A stretch of 64,000 nt of DNA, from positions 3,472,001-3,536,000 of the forward strand of contig OZ255622.1 of NCBI GenBank assembly GCA_965276715.1, read 5' to 3'. The notes beneath the pieces were generated by a model. It was given only the letters and a program-made list of their open reading frames with translations. It did no database searches and was not told the DNA's origin. This document shows, in pieces, positions 50,415 to 59,248 of the stretch; positions within the stretch are counted from its first letter, which is position 1, and every line of letters starts with the position of its first letter. The position numbers and the translations under genes were made by a program. The stretch is from CAXTPV01 sp965276715. GTDB taxonomy: Bacteria; Pseudomonadota; Alphaproteobacteria; Acetobacterales; Acetobacteraceae.

Positions 50415-51914
50415 TCACCCCAACGTCGGCATCACGAACTCCGCCCCGGCCCTGATCCCCGTCGGCCAGCGCGACGTCACCGCCTTGTATTTGGTGAAGA
50501 ACCGCACGCCTTCGGGCCCGTGCATGTGGTGGTCCCCAAACAGCGACGACTTCCATCCCCCGAATGAATGGAACGCCATCGGCACCGGGATCGGCACGTT
50601 CACTCCCACCATGCCCGCCTGCACGCCGTGCACGAAGGCGCGCGCGGAATCGCCATCGCGGGTGAAGATCGCGGTTCCGTTTCCGAACTCGTGCGCGTTG
50701 ACCAGCGCGAGCGCATCGTCGAACGAAGGGGCCCGCACCACCGACAGCACCGGCCCGAAGATCTCCTCGCGGTAGATGCTCATCTCCGGCGTCACGTCGT
50801 CGAACAGCGTCCCGCCGATGAAGAACCCGCCCTCGTAGCCTTGCAGCTTGAGGTTCCGCCCGTCCACGACCAGCGTGGCGCCTTCCGCGACACCCGCGTC
50901 CACATAGCCGGTCACCTTCTCGAGATGCGCACGCGTCACCAGCGGTCCCATTTCCGCATCCGGCTCGGTGCCAGCGCCGATCTTGAGCGTCCGCACCCGC
51001 GGCGCCAGCGCGTCGACCAACCGGTCGCCGACGCCGCCGACCGCGACCGCGACCGAGATCGCCATGCAGCGCTCGCCCGCCGATCCGTAGGCCGCCCCCA
51101 TCAGCGCATCGGCGGTCTTGTCCAGATCGCAATCCGGCATCACCACCGCGTGGTTCTTCGCCCCGCCCAGCGCCTGCACCCGCTTGCCGTGCGCCACCCC
51201 GGTCTGGTGGATATACCGCGCGATCGGCGTCGATCCGACGAAGCTCACCGCCTGGATGTCCGGGTGGTGCAGGAGCGCGTCCACGACCTCCTTGTCGCCA
51301 TGCACCACCTGCATCACGCCGTCCGGCAGACCCGCGCGCTTGAGCAGGTCGGCCAGCAGCAGCGACGCCGACGGATCGCGCTCGGACGGCTTGAGGATGA
51401 AGCAGTTGCCCGTGACGATCGCCATCGGCATCATCCACAGCGGCACCATCACCGGGAAGTTGAACGGCGTTATGCCGGCCACCACCCCGAGCGGCTGGCG
51501 CAGCGAATACGCATCGATGTCGCGCCCCGCCTGCTCGGTGAAATCCCCTTTCAGCAGCTCGGGCGCGCCCGTCGCGTACTCGATCACCTCCATCCCGCGC
51601 GTCACCTCGCCGAGCGCGTCCGACAGCACCTTGCCGTGCTCGGCCGTGATGATCGCGGCGAGATCCTTCGCGTGCTGCTCGACGAGGTCGCGAAACCGGA
51701 ACATCACACGCGCCCGGCCGAGCGGGGTCGTCGCCGCCCACGCCGGGAACGCGTGCCGCGACGCGCGAACCGCGTCGTCGACGTCGGCGGCCGTTCCGAG
51801 CGCCACCTGTCGCGCCATCCTGCCGCTGGTCGGATCGAAGATGTCGCCACGTCGCGTGCCATGGCCGTCGACCCGGGCGCCCCCGATCCAGTGCGAAACG
51901 AGTTCCATCGTCAT
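50415..51914 (-). CDS. mmsA: CoA-acylating methylmalonate-semialdehyde dehydrogenase
   Basis: 499 residues; oxidises (methyl)malonate semialdehyde with CoA and NAD. SHWIGGARVDGHGTRRGDIF begins the protein. GVVAGITPFNFPVMVPLWMM and LGGAKNHAVVMPDCDLDKTA are specific to the MmsA branch, and the catalytic Cys is in AYGSAGERCMAISVAVAVGG. The ending is FGDHHMHGPEGVRFFTKYKA, also MmsA-like. The start overlaps the upstream alcohol dehydrogenase stop by 4 bases. The exact substrate depends on the partner and is not settled. Confidence 0.88.
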   Translation of the reverse strand: MTMELVSHWIGGARVDGHGTRRGDIFDPTSGRMARQVALGTAADVDDAVRASRHAFPAWAATTPLGRARVMFRFRDLVEQHAKDLAAIITAEHGKVLSDALGEVTRGMEVIEYATGAPELLKGDFTEQAGRDIDAYSLRQPLGVVAGITPFNFPVMVPLWMMPMAIVTGNCFILKPSERDPSASLLLADLLKRAGLPDGVMQVVHGDKEVVDALLHHPDIQAVSFVGSTPIARYIHQTGVAHGKRVQALGGAKNHAVVMPDCDLDKTADALMGAAYGSAGERCMAISVAVAVGGVGDRLVDALAPRVRTLKIGAGTEPDAEMGPLVTRAHLEKVTGYVDAGVAEGATLVVDGRNLKLQGYEGGFFIGGTLFDDVTPEMSIYREEIFGPVLSVVRAPSFDDALALVNAHEFGNGTAIFTRDGDSARAFVHGVQAGMVGVNVPIPVPMAFHSFGGWKSSLFGDHHMHGPEGVRFFTKYKAVTSRWPTGIRAGAEFVMPTLG

Positions 51915-53098
51915 CCCCGGTTCCAGATGTCGTTGTAGAGCCCGATGATCGCCTCCGCGTCGGGCACGCGCGGATTGTTCCCGGGCGAACCCGAAGCGAT
52001 CGCCTGTCCGGCCATCATCGGCAGCATCTCCAGCCAGCGCGACCGATCGATCCCGTACTTGGCCGGCGAGGGGACCTCGAGCTCCGCGTTCCGCTCCCGC
52101 AGCGCCGCAACCAGCGCCGAAGATGCGTGCCCGTCGTCGTCCGCCGCGTGCGCGATCCCCATCGCCCGCGCGCACGCCGCATACCGATGCTCGTTCCCCG
52201 GCACCGACCATTCCGTCACCGACGGCAGCAGCATCGCGTTCGACAGGCCGTGCGCCACATGGAAATGCGCCCCGATCGGCCGGCTCATCCCGTGCACCAG
52301 GGCCACCGACGCGTTCGAGAACGCCATCCCCGCTTCCATGGCCCCAAGCATCATCGCCGCGCGCGCGGCCCGGTTCTCGGGCTCCCGGCACGCCATCGCG
52401 ACATGCGGCCAGATCCGTCCCATCGCCGACAGCGCCAGCCCGTCGGTAAACGGGCTGGCGCGCCGGGAGACATAGGCCTCGATCGCGTGCGTCAGCGCGT
52501 CGAGCCCGGTGTCGGCCGTCAGCCGCCAGGGCTTGGACAGCGTCAGCTCGAAATCGACGATCGCGATCGTCGGCAGATACGCGAGCCCCATGCAGAGCAT
52601 CTTCTCGTCCGTCGTCTCGTCGGTGATCACCGTCACCTTCGTCGCTTCCGAACCGGTTCCCGCCGTGGTCGGGATCGCGACGATCGGCAATCCGGGCGCG
52701 TCCTGCACATGCGGGAATTTGAGCGCCCGCGGCGTCGTCCGATGCCGCGCCAGCACGGCCACCATCTTCGCCGTGTCGATCGAACTGCCGCCGCCGAGCC
52801 CGATCACGCAATCATGCCCGTGCGCCCCGAGCGTGGAGAGCGCCGCCTCGACCGACGCTACCGTCGGGTCGGGCACCACGCCCGCGAACACCCGGCTCGC
52901 GAGCCCCGCGTCCGTCAGCACCGACCGCAGCGCATCGAGCGTGCCGTTCCGCGCGATGAACGGATCGGTCACGATCAGCGGCCGCTCGAGCCCCGCCTGA
53001 AGCAGCGCGTCCGCGCTGCTGGCGATCGCGCCGCCGCCCACGCGCATCGACCGCGGCAGATACATCGCCCCGCTCATCTCCGACCCCGATCTGGACAT
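51911..53098 (-). CDS. Iron-containing alcohol dehydrogenase
   Basis: 395 residues from ATG 53098; alternatives are 53125 and 53077. The NAD-binding motif is CVIGLGGGSSIDTAKMVAVL. Metal ligands lie in DTGLDALTHAIEAYVS (Asp, His) and LVHGMSRPIGAHFHVAHGLS (two His). IPTTAGTGSEATKVTVITDE is the family nucleotide-binding stretch. It is a group III ADH acting on a short alcohol or hydroxyacid. The direct coupling to an MmsA-like enzyme suggests a two-step oxidation through a semialdehyde, such as from a 3-hydroxyacid; that is inference. Confidence 0.88.
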   Translation of the reverse strand: MSRSGSEMSGAMYLPRSMRVGGGAIASSADALLQAGLERPLIVTDPFIARNGTLDALRSVLTDAGLASRVFAGVVPDPTVASVEAALSTLGAHGHDCVIGLGGGSSIDTAKMVAVLARHRTTPRALKFPHVQDAPGLPIVAIPTTAGTGSEATKVTVITDETTDEKMLCMGLAYLPTIAIVDFELTLSKPWRLTADTGLDALTHAIEAYVSRRASPFTDGLALSAMGRIWPHVAMACREPENRAARAAMMLGAMEAGMAFSNASVALVHGMSRPIGAHFHVAHGLSNAMLLPSVTEWSVPGNEHRYAACARAMGIAHAADDDGHASSALVAALRERNAELEVPSPAKYGIDRSRWLEMLPMMAGQAIASGSPGNNPRVPDAEAIIGLYNDIWNRG

Positions 53099-53235
53099 GG
53101 CCGCCTTTCGAACGCCTCGGGGCACTGTATGTCACAAGCATGATAGCGCGATGTTGATCGGTGCCGCCTTGCTTGGAGACGTCGTTCCGCCAGAAGTTTC
53201 ATGCGTGTAATTTCATCCTCCCGAGGGCGTCGGAC

Positions 53236-55337
53236 ATGGCAACGTTCACCTTCAAGAACGGGGCGAACAGCGACTACGCCAATCCCGCCAACTGGGTCGG
53301 CGGCGTGGCACCCGCCGCCGGCGATACCGCCGTCATCGACAGCACCGGCGACCCGCTGGCGATGATCGATCCCAACAACACCAACATCTTCGGCTTCGCG
53401 ACCGGCGACACGTCCGCCAGCCTGACCGGCACCGATATCGCCCTCCCGTCGCCCATCCTGGTCCAGGAGCCGGGCTCCGCGAACCCCGTCGTCTATTTCC
53501 AGTACTACCCCGATGTATCGGCGGGCAGCCAGAACACGCAAGGCGAGACCATCAGCCATCAGCCATCAGACGATCGACCTGATCGGCGGCGGCAGCGTCG
53601 CCGCCCTCTACAACCAGAACTCGACGCTCGATGCGAGCACCGCCGTGAACGTCAGCGGCACGTCGCTCTGGCAGAGCGAGTTCACCAACCAGTTGAACGG
53701 CACGATCTCGATCGGCGCGCCCCTCTCGGTCGACGGCAGCCCGGTGCCCCCGCCCGCACCCAACGCCAGCAAGCACGTCAACGAACTCGACATCGCAGTC
53801 CTGCCCAACGGCTCCTGGACCTACAACAACGGCGCCTACGCGCTGTCCGGCTATGTCCCGTCGGTCACCAACAACGGCACCATCGACGTCGCCGCCAGCA
53901 GCGCGCTGAACATCCAGTTGAAGGCGGTCGACGAGAGCCTGTTCCAGAACGTCCAGACGCCCACCGAGACCCTCGTCGACGACTTCCCGCCCGAGCGGAC
54001 CGCGTTCAACAACAACGGCACCATCGACATCCAGGCCGGCGGCACGGCCAACATCTATGGCGCACCCGGCATCCTTCAGGTTCCGACCGCCGAGAACGGC
54101 AACTACGTGCCCGCCTTGTTCAACAACGCGGGCACCATCAATGTCGACGGAAGCGCGGGTGCCACCATCAGTTTCATGTCCGATGAACCGCTGGTCGGCG
54201 GAACCCTGAACGTCAACGGCGGCAGTGCCACCGATCCGGGCGCCACCACGGCCACGATCGCCGACGGCGAGACCGGCACCAGCATCGTGCTCGCCAACGC
54301 GACGCTCGATCTCGTCGAGCACAACCATGACGCCATGGCGGCGCCCCAGTTCGACAACCAGTTCAACGGCGGCTCGATCACGTTCGCCGACAACCACGGC
54401 GTCATCGCGTTCCCGACCAGCAGCCTGACCAACCCCGAGATCGACACCATCGCCGGCGACATCGAAACACCGATCGACGGTTTCCGCGCCGGCGACGCGA
54501 TCGACGTCACCTTGGTCCCCGGCGTCCTGTCCGCCATCGACACAAGGGGCGTCTTCAGCTTCGGAGCGAACTGGGTCCAGGCCACCAAACGACCTGCGGA
54601 TCATCGAAACCGTCGCCATTTCCTCGTTCTACGGCGGCGGCACGACCTCGCAGACGGTCGCCGACTTCAAGCTCGGCGGCACCTATGACCCGTCGAGCTT
54701 CCACGTCGCCTGGTCGCCCGATCCGTTCAGCGGCAACAACGGCTTCGGCGGCAACCCCGTCACGCTCACCATCACCACCGACACCTCGGGCGGCGCGCCT
54801 TGCTTCGTCAGCGGCACCTTGATCGCCACTCCGGACGACGAAATCCCCGTCGAGGACATCCGCCCGGGCGATCTCGTCCTGTCCGCCGACGGCGCCGCGC
54901 TGCGTGTCCGCTGGGTCGGTCACCGGCGCGCCGACTGCCGTGCCAATCCCGAGCACGCGCCCATCCGCATCCGTGCCGGTGCCCTCGGTGCCGGCACGCC
55001 AAGGCGCGACCTCGTCGTCTCTCCCGACCACGCCCTGTTTATCGACGGCCTCCTGATCCCGGCCGAGCGTCTCGTCAACGGCGGCACCATCGTCCGCGAT
55101 GCCGCCACGCGCGTCATCTACCACCACGTCGAACTCGAGCATCACGCGGTCCTGCTCGCCGAGGGCGCCCCCGCCGAAAGCTATCTCGACACCGGCAACC
55201 GGGCCCGTTTCGGCAACTGCCCGTTCGGCTACGACCCGATCGAGGCCGCCGCGAACGACCCGTGCGCCGAGGTCCTGTTCGGTGGTCCTCGTCTCGATGC
55301 CGTTCGCGCGCGCCTGTCGGAACGTCAACCCGTCTAG
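53236..55337 (+). pseudogene. Hint-domain protein with beta-rich N-terminal region, two frameshifts
   Basis: Three frames join into one protein of about 697 residues. Frame 1 from ATG 53236 (MATFTFKNGANSDYANPANW) ends in register at a triple CCATCAG repeat (53549-53569); with two copies it would run into frame 2 (TIDLIGGGSVAALYNQNSTL). Frame 2 runs to about 54585 and frame 3 to 55337; dropping one A in the CCAAACG context there joins them (WVQAT-NDLRIIETVAISSF). The N-terminal part has repeated N-N-G-T-I-D motifs, as in secreted beta-helix proteins. The C-terminal Hint_2 domain starts APCFVSGTLIATPDDEIPVE and contains VVSPDHALFIDGLLIPAERL. Proteins of this type are frequent in Acetobacteraceae and Rhodobacteraceae; self-processing is possible but unproven. 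Confidence 0.8.
53549..53569 (+). repeat. Triple heptamer repeat (CCATCAG)3 in the Hint gene
   Basis: Three perfect tandem copies of CCATCAG. Seven is not a multiple of three, so copy number sets the reading frame. With three copies the gene is out of frame; loss of one copy restores it as ...ETISHQ-TIDLIGG. Confidence 0.9.
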
Positions 55338-56179
55338 GGCGGCAACACCGGCGCGCCCGTGCAGCCCAGCGCCCTGATCGTGCCGCGCGCGCTGTATTGC
55401 CGCCCGTGCAGGTCGAGGAACAATTGCAGCACCTGCCGTCCGGGCGACAGCCACGCCAGCGCGACCGAGGGCTGGTCCGCCCGCAGTTCGGGATAGACCA
55501 GCGGCGCCCGCCGTGTCGGCTGCCCCGCCGCCGTCTCGGGCGGACCGATCGTCAGGTCCACCCGCTTGCGGTCCTTGAAGCCGGGCAGGAACACCGGCAC
55601 GACGCTGGCGTGCTCGGGCAGCCAGCGCAGCCAGTAGAACCCGAGCGCCAGCGGCGGCCGCACCGCGGCCGACATCTCCCGCAGATCGAGATCGGGCCGG
55701 CGCTCCGGCGACGCGTGCTCGAAATCCGTCAGCCACGCCTGCCCGAACGTTCCCGGATCCCAATGCCGCGCGAACGACGGATGCTGCCGCGCGAACTCCC
55801 CCGCTCGCTTGCCCTCGATCCGGTGCGCATCGAGCCCGTCCGCCGCCCGATCGAACACATCCCACTGCTGGCGAACGATATGCCCGTCGACGCTGTAGCG
55901 GCTGTTGACCGCCACCTGCCGGACGCCGCCCGCGTCCGCCACGCTGATCTCCTCCATCCGATAGTGCGTGTGCAGCAACGGCAGCGGTTGCGCGTCCAGG
56001 CGCAACCCGACATCGACGCGCACCGAGGCACCGGCTTCCGTCGCCTCCGCGGTGATCGCCAGATGCCCATCGTAGCTCGTCACGCCATCGAAGCGGCACG
56101 TCTCGGCCTGCGCGGCGCTCGCCACGAGGAAGGCCAGCGCCGCGCAACCTCCGCGTCCCGCTGCGTTTGCTTGCATCAT
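55334..56179 (-). CDS. Secreted protein of unknown function
   Basis: 281 residues from one of two adjacent ATGs (56179, 56176). A signal peptide is clear (GCAALAFLVASAAQA, cleaved before ETCRFDG). The mature protein is rich in beta-prone segments: VTSYDGHLAITAEATEAGAS, RYSVDGHIVRQQWDVFDRA, and the C-terminal VLQLFLDLHGRQYSARGTIR. Four Cys in total, two of them in the mature part (TCRF, LGCTG), could form a disulfide. No family recognised. Its stop and that of the convergent Hint gene share the palindrome CTAG. Confidence 0.7.
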   Translation of the reverse strand: MMQANAAGRGGCAALAFLVASAAQAETCRFDGVTSYDGHLAITAEATEAGASVRVDVGLRLDAQPLPLLHTHYRMEEISVADAGGVRQVAVNSRYSVDGHIVRQQWDVFDRAADGLDAHRIEGKRAGEFARQHPSFARHWDPGTFGQAWLTDFEHASPERRPDLDLREMSAAVRPPLALGFYWLRWLPEHASVVPVFLPGFKDRKRVDLTIGPPETAAGQPTRRAPLVYPELRADQPSVALAWLSPGRQVLQLFLDLHGRQYSARGTIRALGCTGAPVLPP

Positions 56180-56193
56180 ACGGGAGAAACGAC

Positions 56194-57255
56194 ATGCAAT
56201 ATCGTCAGCTCGGCCGCTCCGGCCTGATGGTCTCCACCCTGACCATGGGCACGATGACCTTCGGCGGCGGCGGCAAGTTCGGCCTCGTCGGCAAGACCGA
56301 CGTCGCCGGCGCGCGACGCCAGGTCGACCATTGCCTCGACGCCGGCATCAACCTGTTCGACACCGCCGACATCTACTCCACCGGCGCCTCCGAGGAGATC
56401 GTGGGCGAGGTCTTCGAAGGCCGGCGCCACGACGTGCTGCTCGCCACCAAGGCCCGCTTTCCCATGGGACCGGGTCCGAACGACGCCGGCCTGTCGCGCC
56501 ACCACCTCATCCGTGCCTGCGAAGCCAGCCTCAAGCGTCTGCGCACCGACGTGATCGACCTCTACCAGGTCCATGAACGCGACGGCATCACCCCCGCCGA
56601 GGAGACGATGGAGGCACTCGACAGCCTCGTCCGCGCCGGCAAGGTCCGCTATATCGGCGCCTCGAACTTCTCCGCCTGGCACCTGATGAAATATCTCGGC
56701 GTCGCCAAGGTCGAGCACGGCATCCCCTTCGTCAGCCAGCAGATCCACTACACGCTCCAGTGCCGCGAGGCCGAATACGAGCTCGTGCCGCTGTCCCTCG
56801 ACCAGGGTCTCGGCATCATGGTCTGGAGCCCGCTCGCCGGCGGCCTGCTCTCCGGCAAATACCGCCGCAACCAGTCCCACCCCGAAGGCTCCCGCCACCT
56901 GACCGACTGGAACGAGCCGCCGGTGCGCGACGAGGGCAAGCTCTACGACATCGTCGATGCGCTCGTGGCCATCGCCGAGCCCCGCGGCGTCTCCGCCGCC
57001 CAGGTGGCACTCGCCTGGCTGCTCGAGCGTCCCGCCGTCACCACGCTCGTCATCGGCGCGCGCACCGACGCGCAACTCGCCGACAATCTCGCCGCCGCCG
57101 ACCTCGAGCTCACCTCCGACGAGCGCGCCACCCTCGACCGCGTCAGTGCCCCGCCGCTGCTCTACCCCTACTGGCACCAGGCCGCGACCGCCTCGGACCG
57201 CCTGTCGGGCGAGGATCTCACCCTGATCGCCCCGCATCTCGAGACCGCATCGTAA
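56194..57255 (+). CDS. Aldo/keto reductase
   Basis: 353 residues from ATG 56194 (MQYRQLGRSGLMVSTLTMGT), with GGGAGA upstream; an earlier in-frame start overlaps the divergent gene. The tetrad is complete: GINLFDTADIYSTGASEEIV (Asp, Tyr), LLATKARFPMG (Lys) and DLYQVHERDG (His). The NADPH-binding C-terminal part is TTLVIGARTDAQLADNLAAA. It resembles the YajO/aryl-alcohol dehydrogenase group. It is different from the reductase at 47614. The following NADH dehydrogenase starts 16 bases on. Confidence 0.88.
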   Translation: MQYRQLGRSGLMVSTLTMGTMTFGGGGKFGLVGKTDVAGARRQVDHCLDAGINLFDTADIYSTGASEEIVGEVFEGRRHDVLLATKARFPMGPGPNDAGLSRHHLIRACEASLKRLRTDVIDLYQVHERDGITPAEETMEALDSLVRAGKVRYIGASNFSAWHLMKYLGVAKVEHGIPFVSQQIHYTLQCREAEYELVPLSLDQGLGIMVWSPLAGGLLSGKYRRNQSHPEGSRHLTDWNEPPVRDEGKLYDIVDALVAIAEPRGVSAAQVALAWLLERPAVTTLVIGARTDAQLADNLAAADLELTSDERATLDRVSAPPLLYPYWHQAATASDRLSGEDLTLIAPHLETAS

Positions 57256-57271
57256 GCCGGCGGTCGCCGGC

Positions 57272-58540
57272 GTGACCGGCCCGGAGCGCCCCCGGATCGT
57301 CATCGTCGGCGCCGGCTTCGGCGGCCTCGCCGCCGTCCAGGCGCTGCGTCACGCCGATGTCGCCGTCACCCTCATCGACCGCGAGAACCACCACGCCTTC
57401 CAGCCGCTCCTCTACCAGGTCGCGACCGCCGCGCTCTCGAGCACCGAGATCGCATGGCCGGTGCGCGGCCTGCTGCGGCAGGCCAATCTCACCATCGTCA
57501 TGGCCGAGGTGCGCGCCATCGACACCGCGCAACGAACGGTCCTGACCGACGGTCCGAGCTTTCCCTTCGACACGCTGGTGCTGGCCACCGGCTCCACCCA
57601 CTCCTACTTCGGCAACGAGGCCTGGGCCCCGTTCGCTCCAGGCCTCAAGCGGGTCGCGGACGCCGAAGCCTTGCGCGCCCGCATCCTGCTCGCCTTCGAG
57701 CGCGCGGAACTCGCCACCGACCACGCCGAGCGCGCCCGCCTGCTCACCTTCGTCGTCGTGGGCGCGGGTGCGACCGGCGTCGAGATGTCGGGCGCGATCG
57801 CCGAACTCGCCCGCGACACGCTGCGCCACGACTACCGCGTCATCGACAGCGCCAGCGCCCGGATCATCCTCGTCGAGGCAGGTCCGCGCGTGCTCCCCAC
57901 CATGCCCGACAGTCTCTCGGACTACGCTCTGGCCGCGGTCCGGCGCATCGGCGTCGACGTGCGTCTCGGCGTGCGGGTCACCGGCTGCGACGCGCACGGC
58001 GTCGACACCTCCGCCGGCCGGATCGACAGCGCCACCCTGATCTGGGCGGCCGGCGTGCAGGCCTCTCCCGCCGCCGCCTGGCTCGGCATCGCCCCGGGCA
58101 GGAACGGGCGCGTCCCGGTCGAAGCCGACCTCACCGTCACCGGCCATCCCGACATCTACGCGATCGGCGACACCGCTTCGGCCGCGCGCCCCGACGGCGG
58201 CCCGGTGCCCGGCGTCGCACCCGCGGCCAAGCAGATGGGCCGCTATGTCGGACGCCGGATCGCGGCCGCTGCCGCCTCGCGACCAATCGAGCCGCGCTTC
58301 GCCTACCGCGACCAGGGCGAACTCGCGACCATCGGCCGCAACGCCGCCGTCGTCAGGATCGGCCGCGTCAAGCTCACCGGGCGCATCGCCTGGCTGTTCT
58401 GGAGCGTCGCCCACATCTTCTTCCTGGTCACGCTGCGCGACCGGGTCGTGGTCTCGCTCGACTGGCTATGGAGCTACGCGACCCATGGCCGCGCCGCGCG
58501 TGTCGTCACCCGCCGCGAGGACGGCACCCGGTCAGCGTGA
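57272..58540 (+). CDS. ndh: Type II NADH dehydrogenase (NAD(P)/FAD-dependent oxidoreductase)
   Basis: 422 residues from a GTG at 57272. The FAD-binding GxGxxG is IVIVGAGFGGLAAVQALRHA; the NADH-binding one is FVVVGAGATGVEMSGAIAEL. The second FAD motif is DIYAIGDTASAA. NDH-2 features are NHHAFQPLLYQVATAALSST and the C-terminal amphipathic segment LTGRIAWLFWSVAHIFFLVT, which associates with the membrane. It passes electrons from NADH to quinone without proton pumping. It overlaps the convergent ankyrin gene by 9 bases at the 3' ends. Confidence 0.88.
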   Translation: MTGPERPRIVIVGAGFGGLAAVQALRHADVAVTLIDRENHHAFQPLLYQVATAALSSTEIAWPVRGLLRQANLTIVMAEVRAIDTAQRTVLTDGPSFPFDTLVLATGSTHSYFGNEAWAPFAPGLKRVADAEALRARILLAFERAELATDHAERARLLTFVVVGAGATGVEMSGAIAELARDTLRHDYRVIDSASARIILVEAGPRVLPTMPDSLSDYALAAVRRIGVDVRLGVRVTGCDAHGVDTSAGRIDSATLIWAAGVQASPAAAWLGIAPGRNGRVPVEADLTVTGHPDIYAIGDTASAARPDGGPVPGVAPAAKQMGRYVGRRIAAAAASRPIEPRFAYRDQGELATIGRNAAVVRIGRVKLTGRIAWLFWSVAHIFFLVTLRDRVVVSLDWLWSYATHGRAARVVTRREDGTRSA

Positions 58541-59119
58541 GCCGAAACCGAGGAACCCGGCGCTCGGCTGCGGCGCCTGGGCGTCGACCGTCGCCCGCCG
58601 TTGCGCCGTCGCGATCTCGACCTGCCTCGCCTGGCGCCGATGCGCGACCCGATGCTCCTCGGCTGGCGGCGGGGTGTCGGTCTCCTGCACCGGCGCGCCG
58701 GCATCCGGATCGCCGACCTGCGAACGCATCGACAACAGCAGGAACGTGATCGAATTGCGGCTCAGATCGATCGACATGTCGAGCGGCCGCTGACCCAGGA
58801 CGTTGCGCGCGTTCAGGTCGGCCCCCCGGTTCAGCGCATCCCGGGCTGCCGTCAGGTCGCCGCGGTCGATCGCGTCGAACAGGGCGGCGTTCGGATCGAG
58901 ATCCTTCGCGGTCTTGCTCGCCGGCGCCACCTGGTCGGGCGCCGCGGCGCCCGGGATCGCCGGCGGCGGGGCCACCGCCTTCGGCTCGTCGGATTCCGTG
59001 TGCGACGGTGCGTGACCGCCGCCGATCCCGCCGCCCGGCCCGAGCTGCGCCCACGCCGGAACCGTCGCGGCCCACGACAGGCCAACGGCAACGATCGTCA
59101 GACGAATGGCTTTGTTCAT
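58532..59119 (-). CDS. Secreted ankyrin-repeat protein
   Basis: 195 residues from ATG 59119. Signal peptide MNKAIRLTIVAVGLSWAATV, cleaved near AWA-QLG. After a proline/alanine-rich linker comes one to one and a half ankyrin repeats: NAALFDAIDRGDLTAARDAL, then NRGADLNARNVLGQRPLDMS. The last 60 residues are charged and unstructured. It is presumably a periplasmic binding protein with unknown partner. It ends inside the ndh stop region. Confidence 0.75.
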   Translation of the reverse strand: MNKAIRLTIVAVGLSWAATVPAWAQLGPGGGIGGGHAPSHTESDEPKAVAPPPAIPGAAAPDQVAPASKTAKDLDPNAALFDAIDRGDLTAARDALNRGADLNARNVLGQRPLDMSIDLSRNSITFLLLSMRSQVGDPDAGAPVQETDTPPPAEEHRVAHRRQARQVEIATAQRRATVDAQAPQPSAGFLGFGSR

Positions 59120-59199
59120 GGTCACATCCCGATCTGGCGGAGCAATAACGCCACCGTCATCGAAGATCGACCTTTTTCGGCAGACGACGCGAAGGACCT

Positions 59200-59216
59200 G
59201 GGGCCGCACCGGCCCC
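59200..59216. repeat. Single-hairpin GC-rich repeat
   Basis: GGGGCCG (59200-59206), loop CAC, CGGCCCC (59210-59216), preceded by GAAGGACCT. A weaker relative of the copies at 44592 and 47561, lying between the ankyrin gene start and the next stop. Confidence 0.65.
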
Positions 59217-59248
59217 CAACGCTGGCGGCAATTGACCCCGGCTTCACG

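Noticed and set aside
50258..50455. A 65-residue ORF containing the duplicated GNAT end
   Set aside because: Only 15 residues match GNAT; the rest comes from the hairpin repeat and the opposite strand of mmsA.
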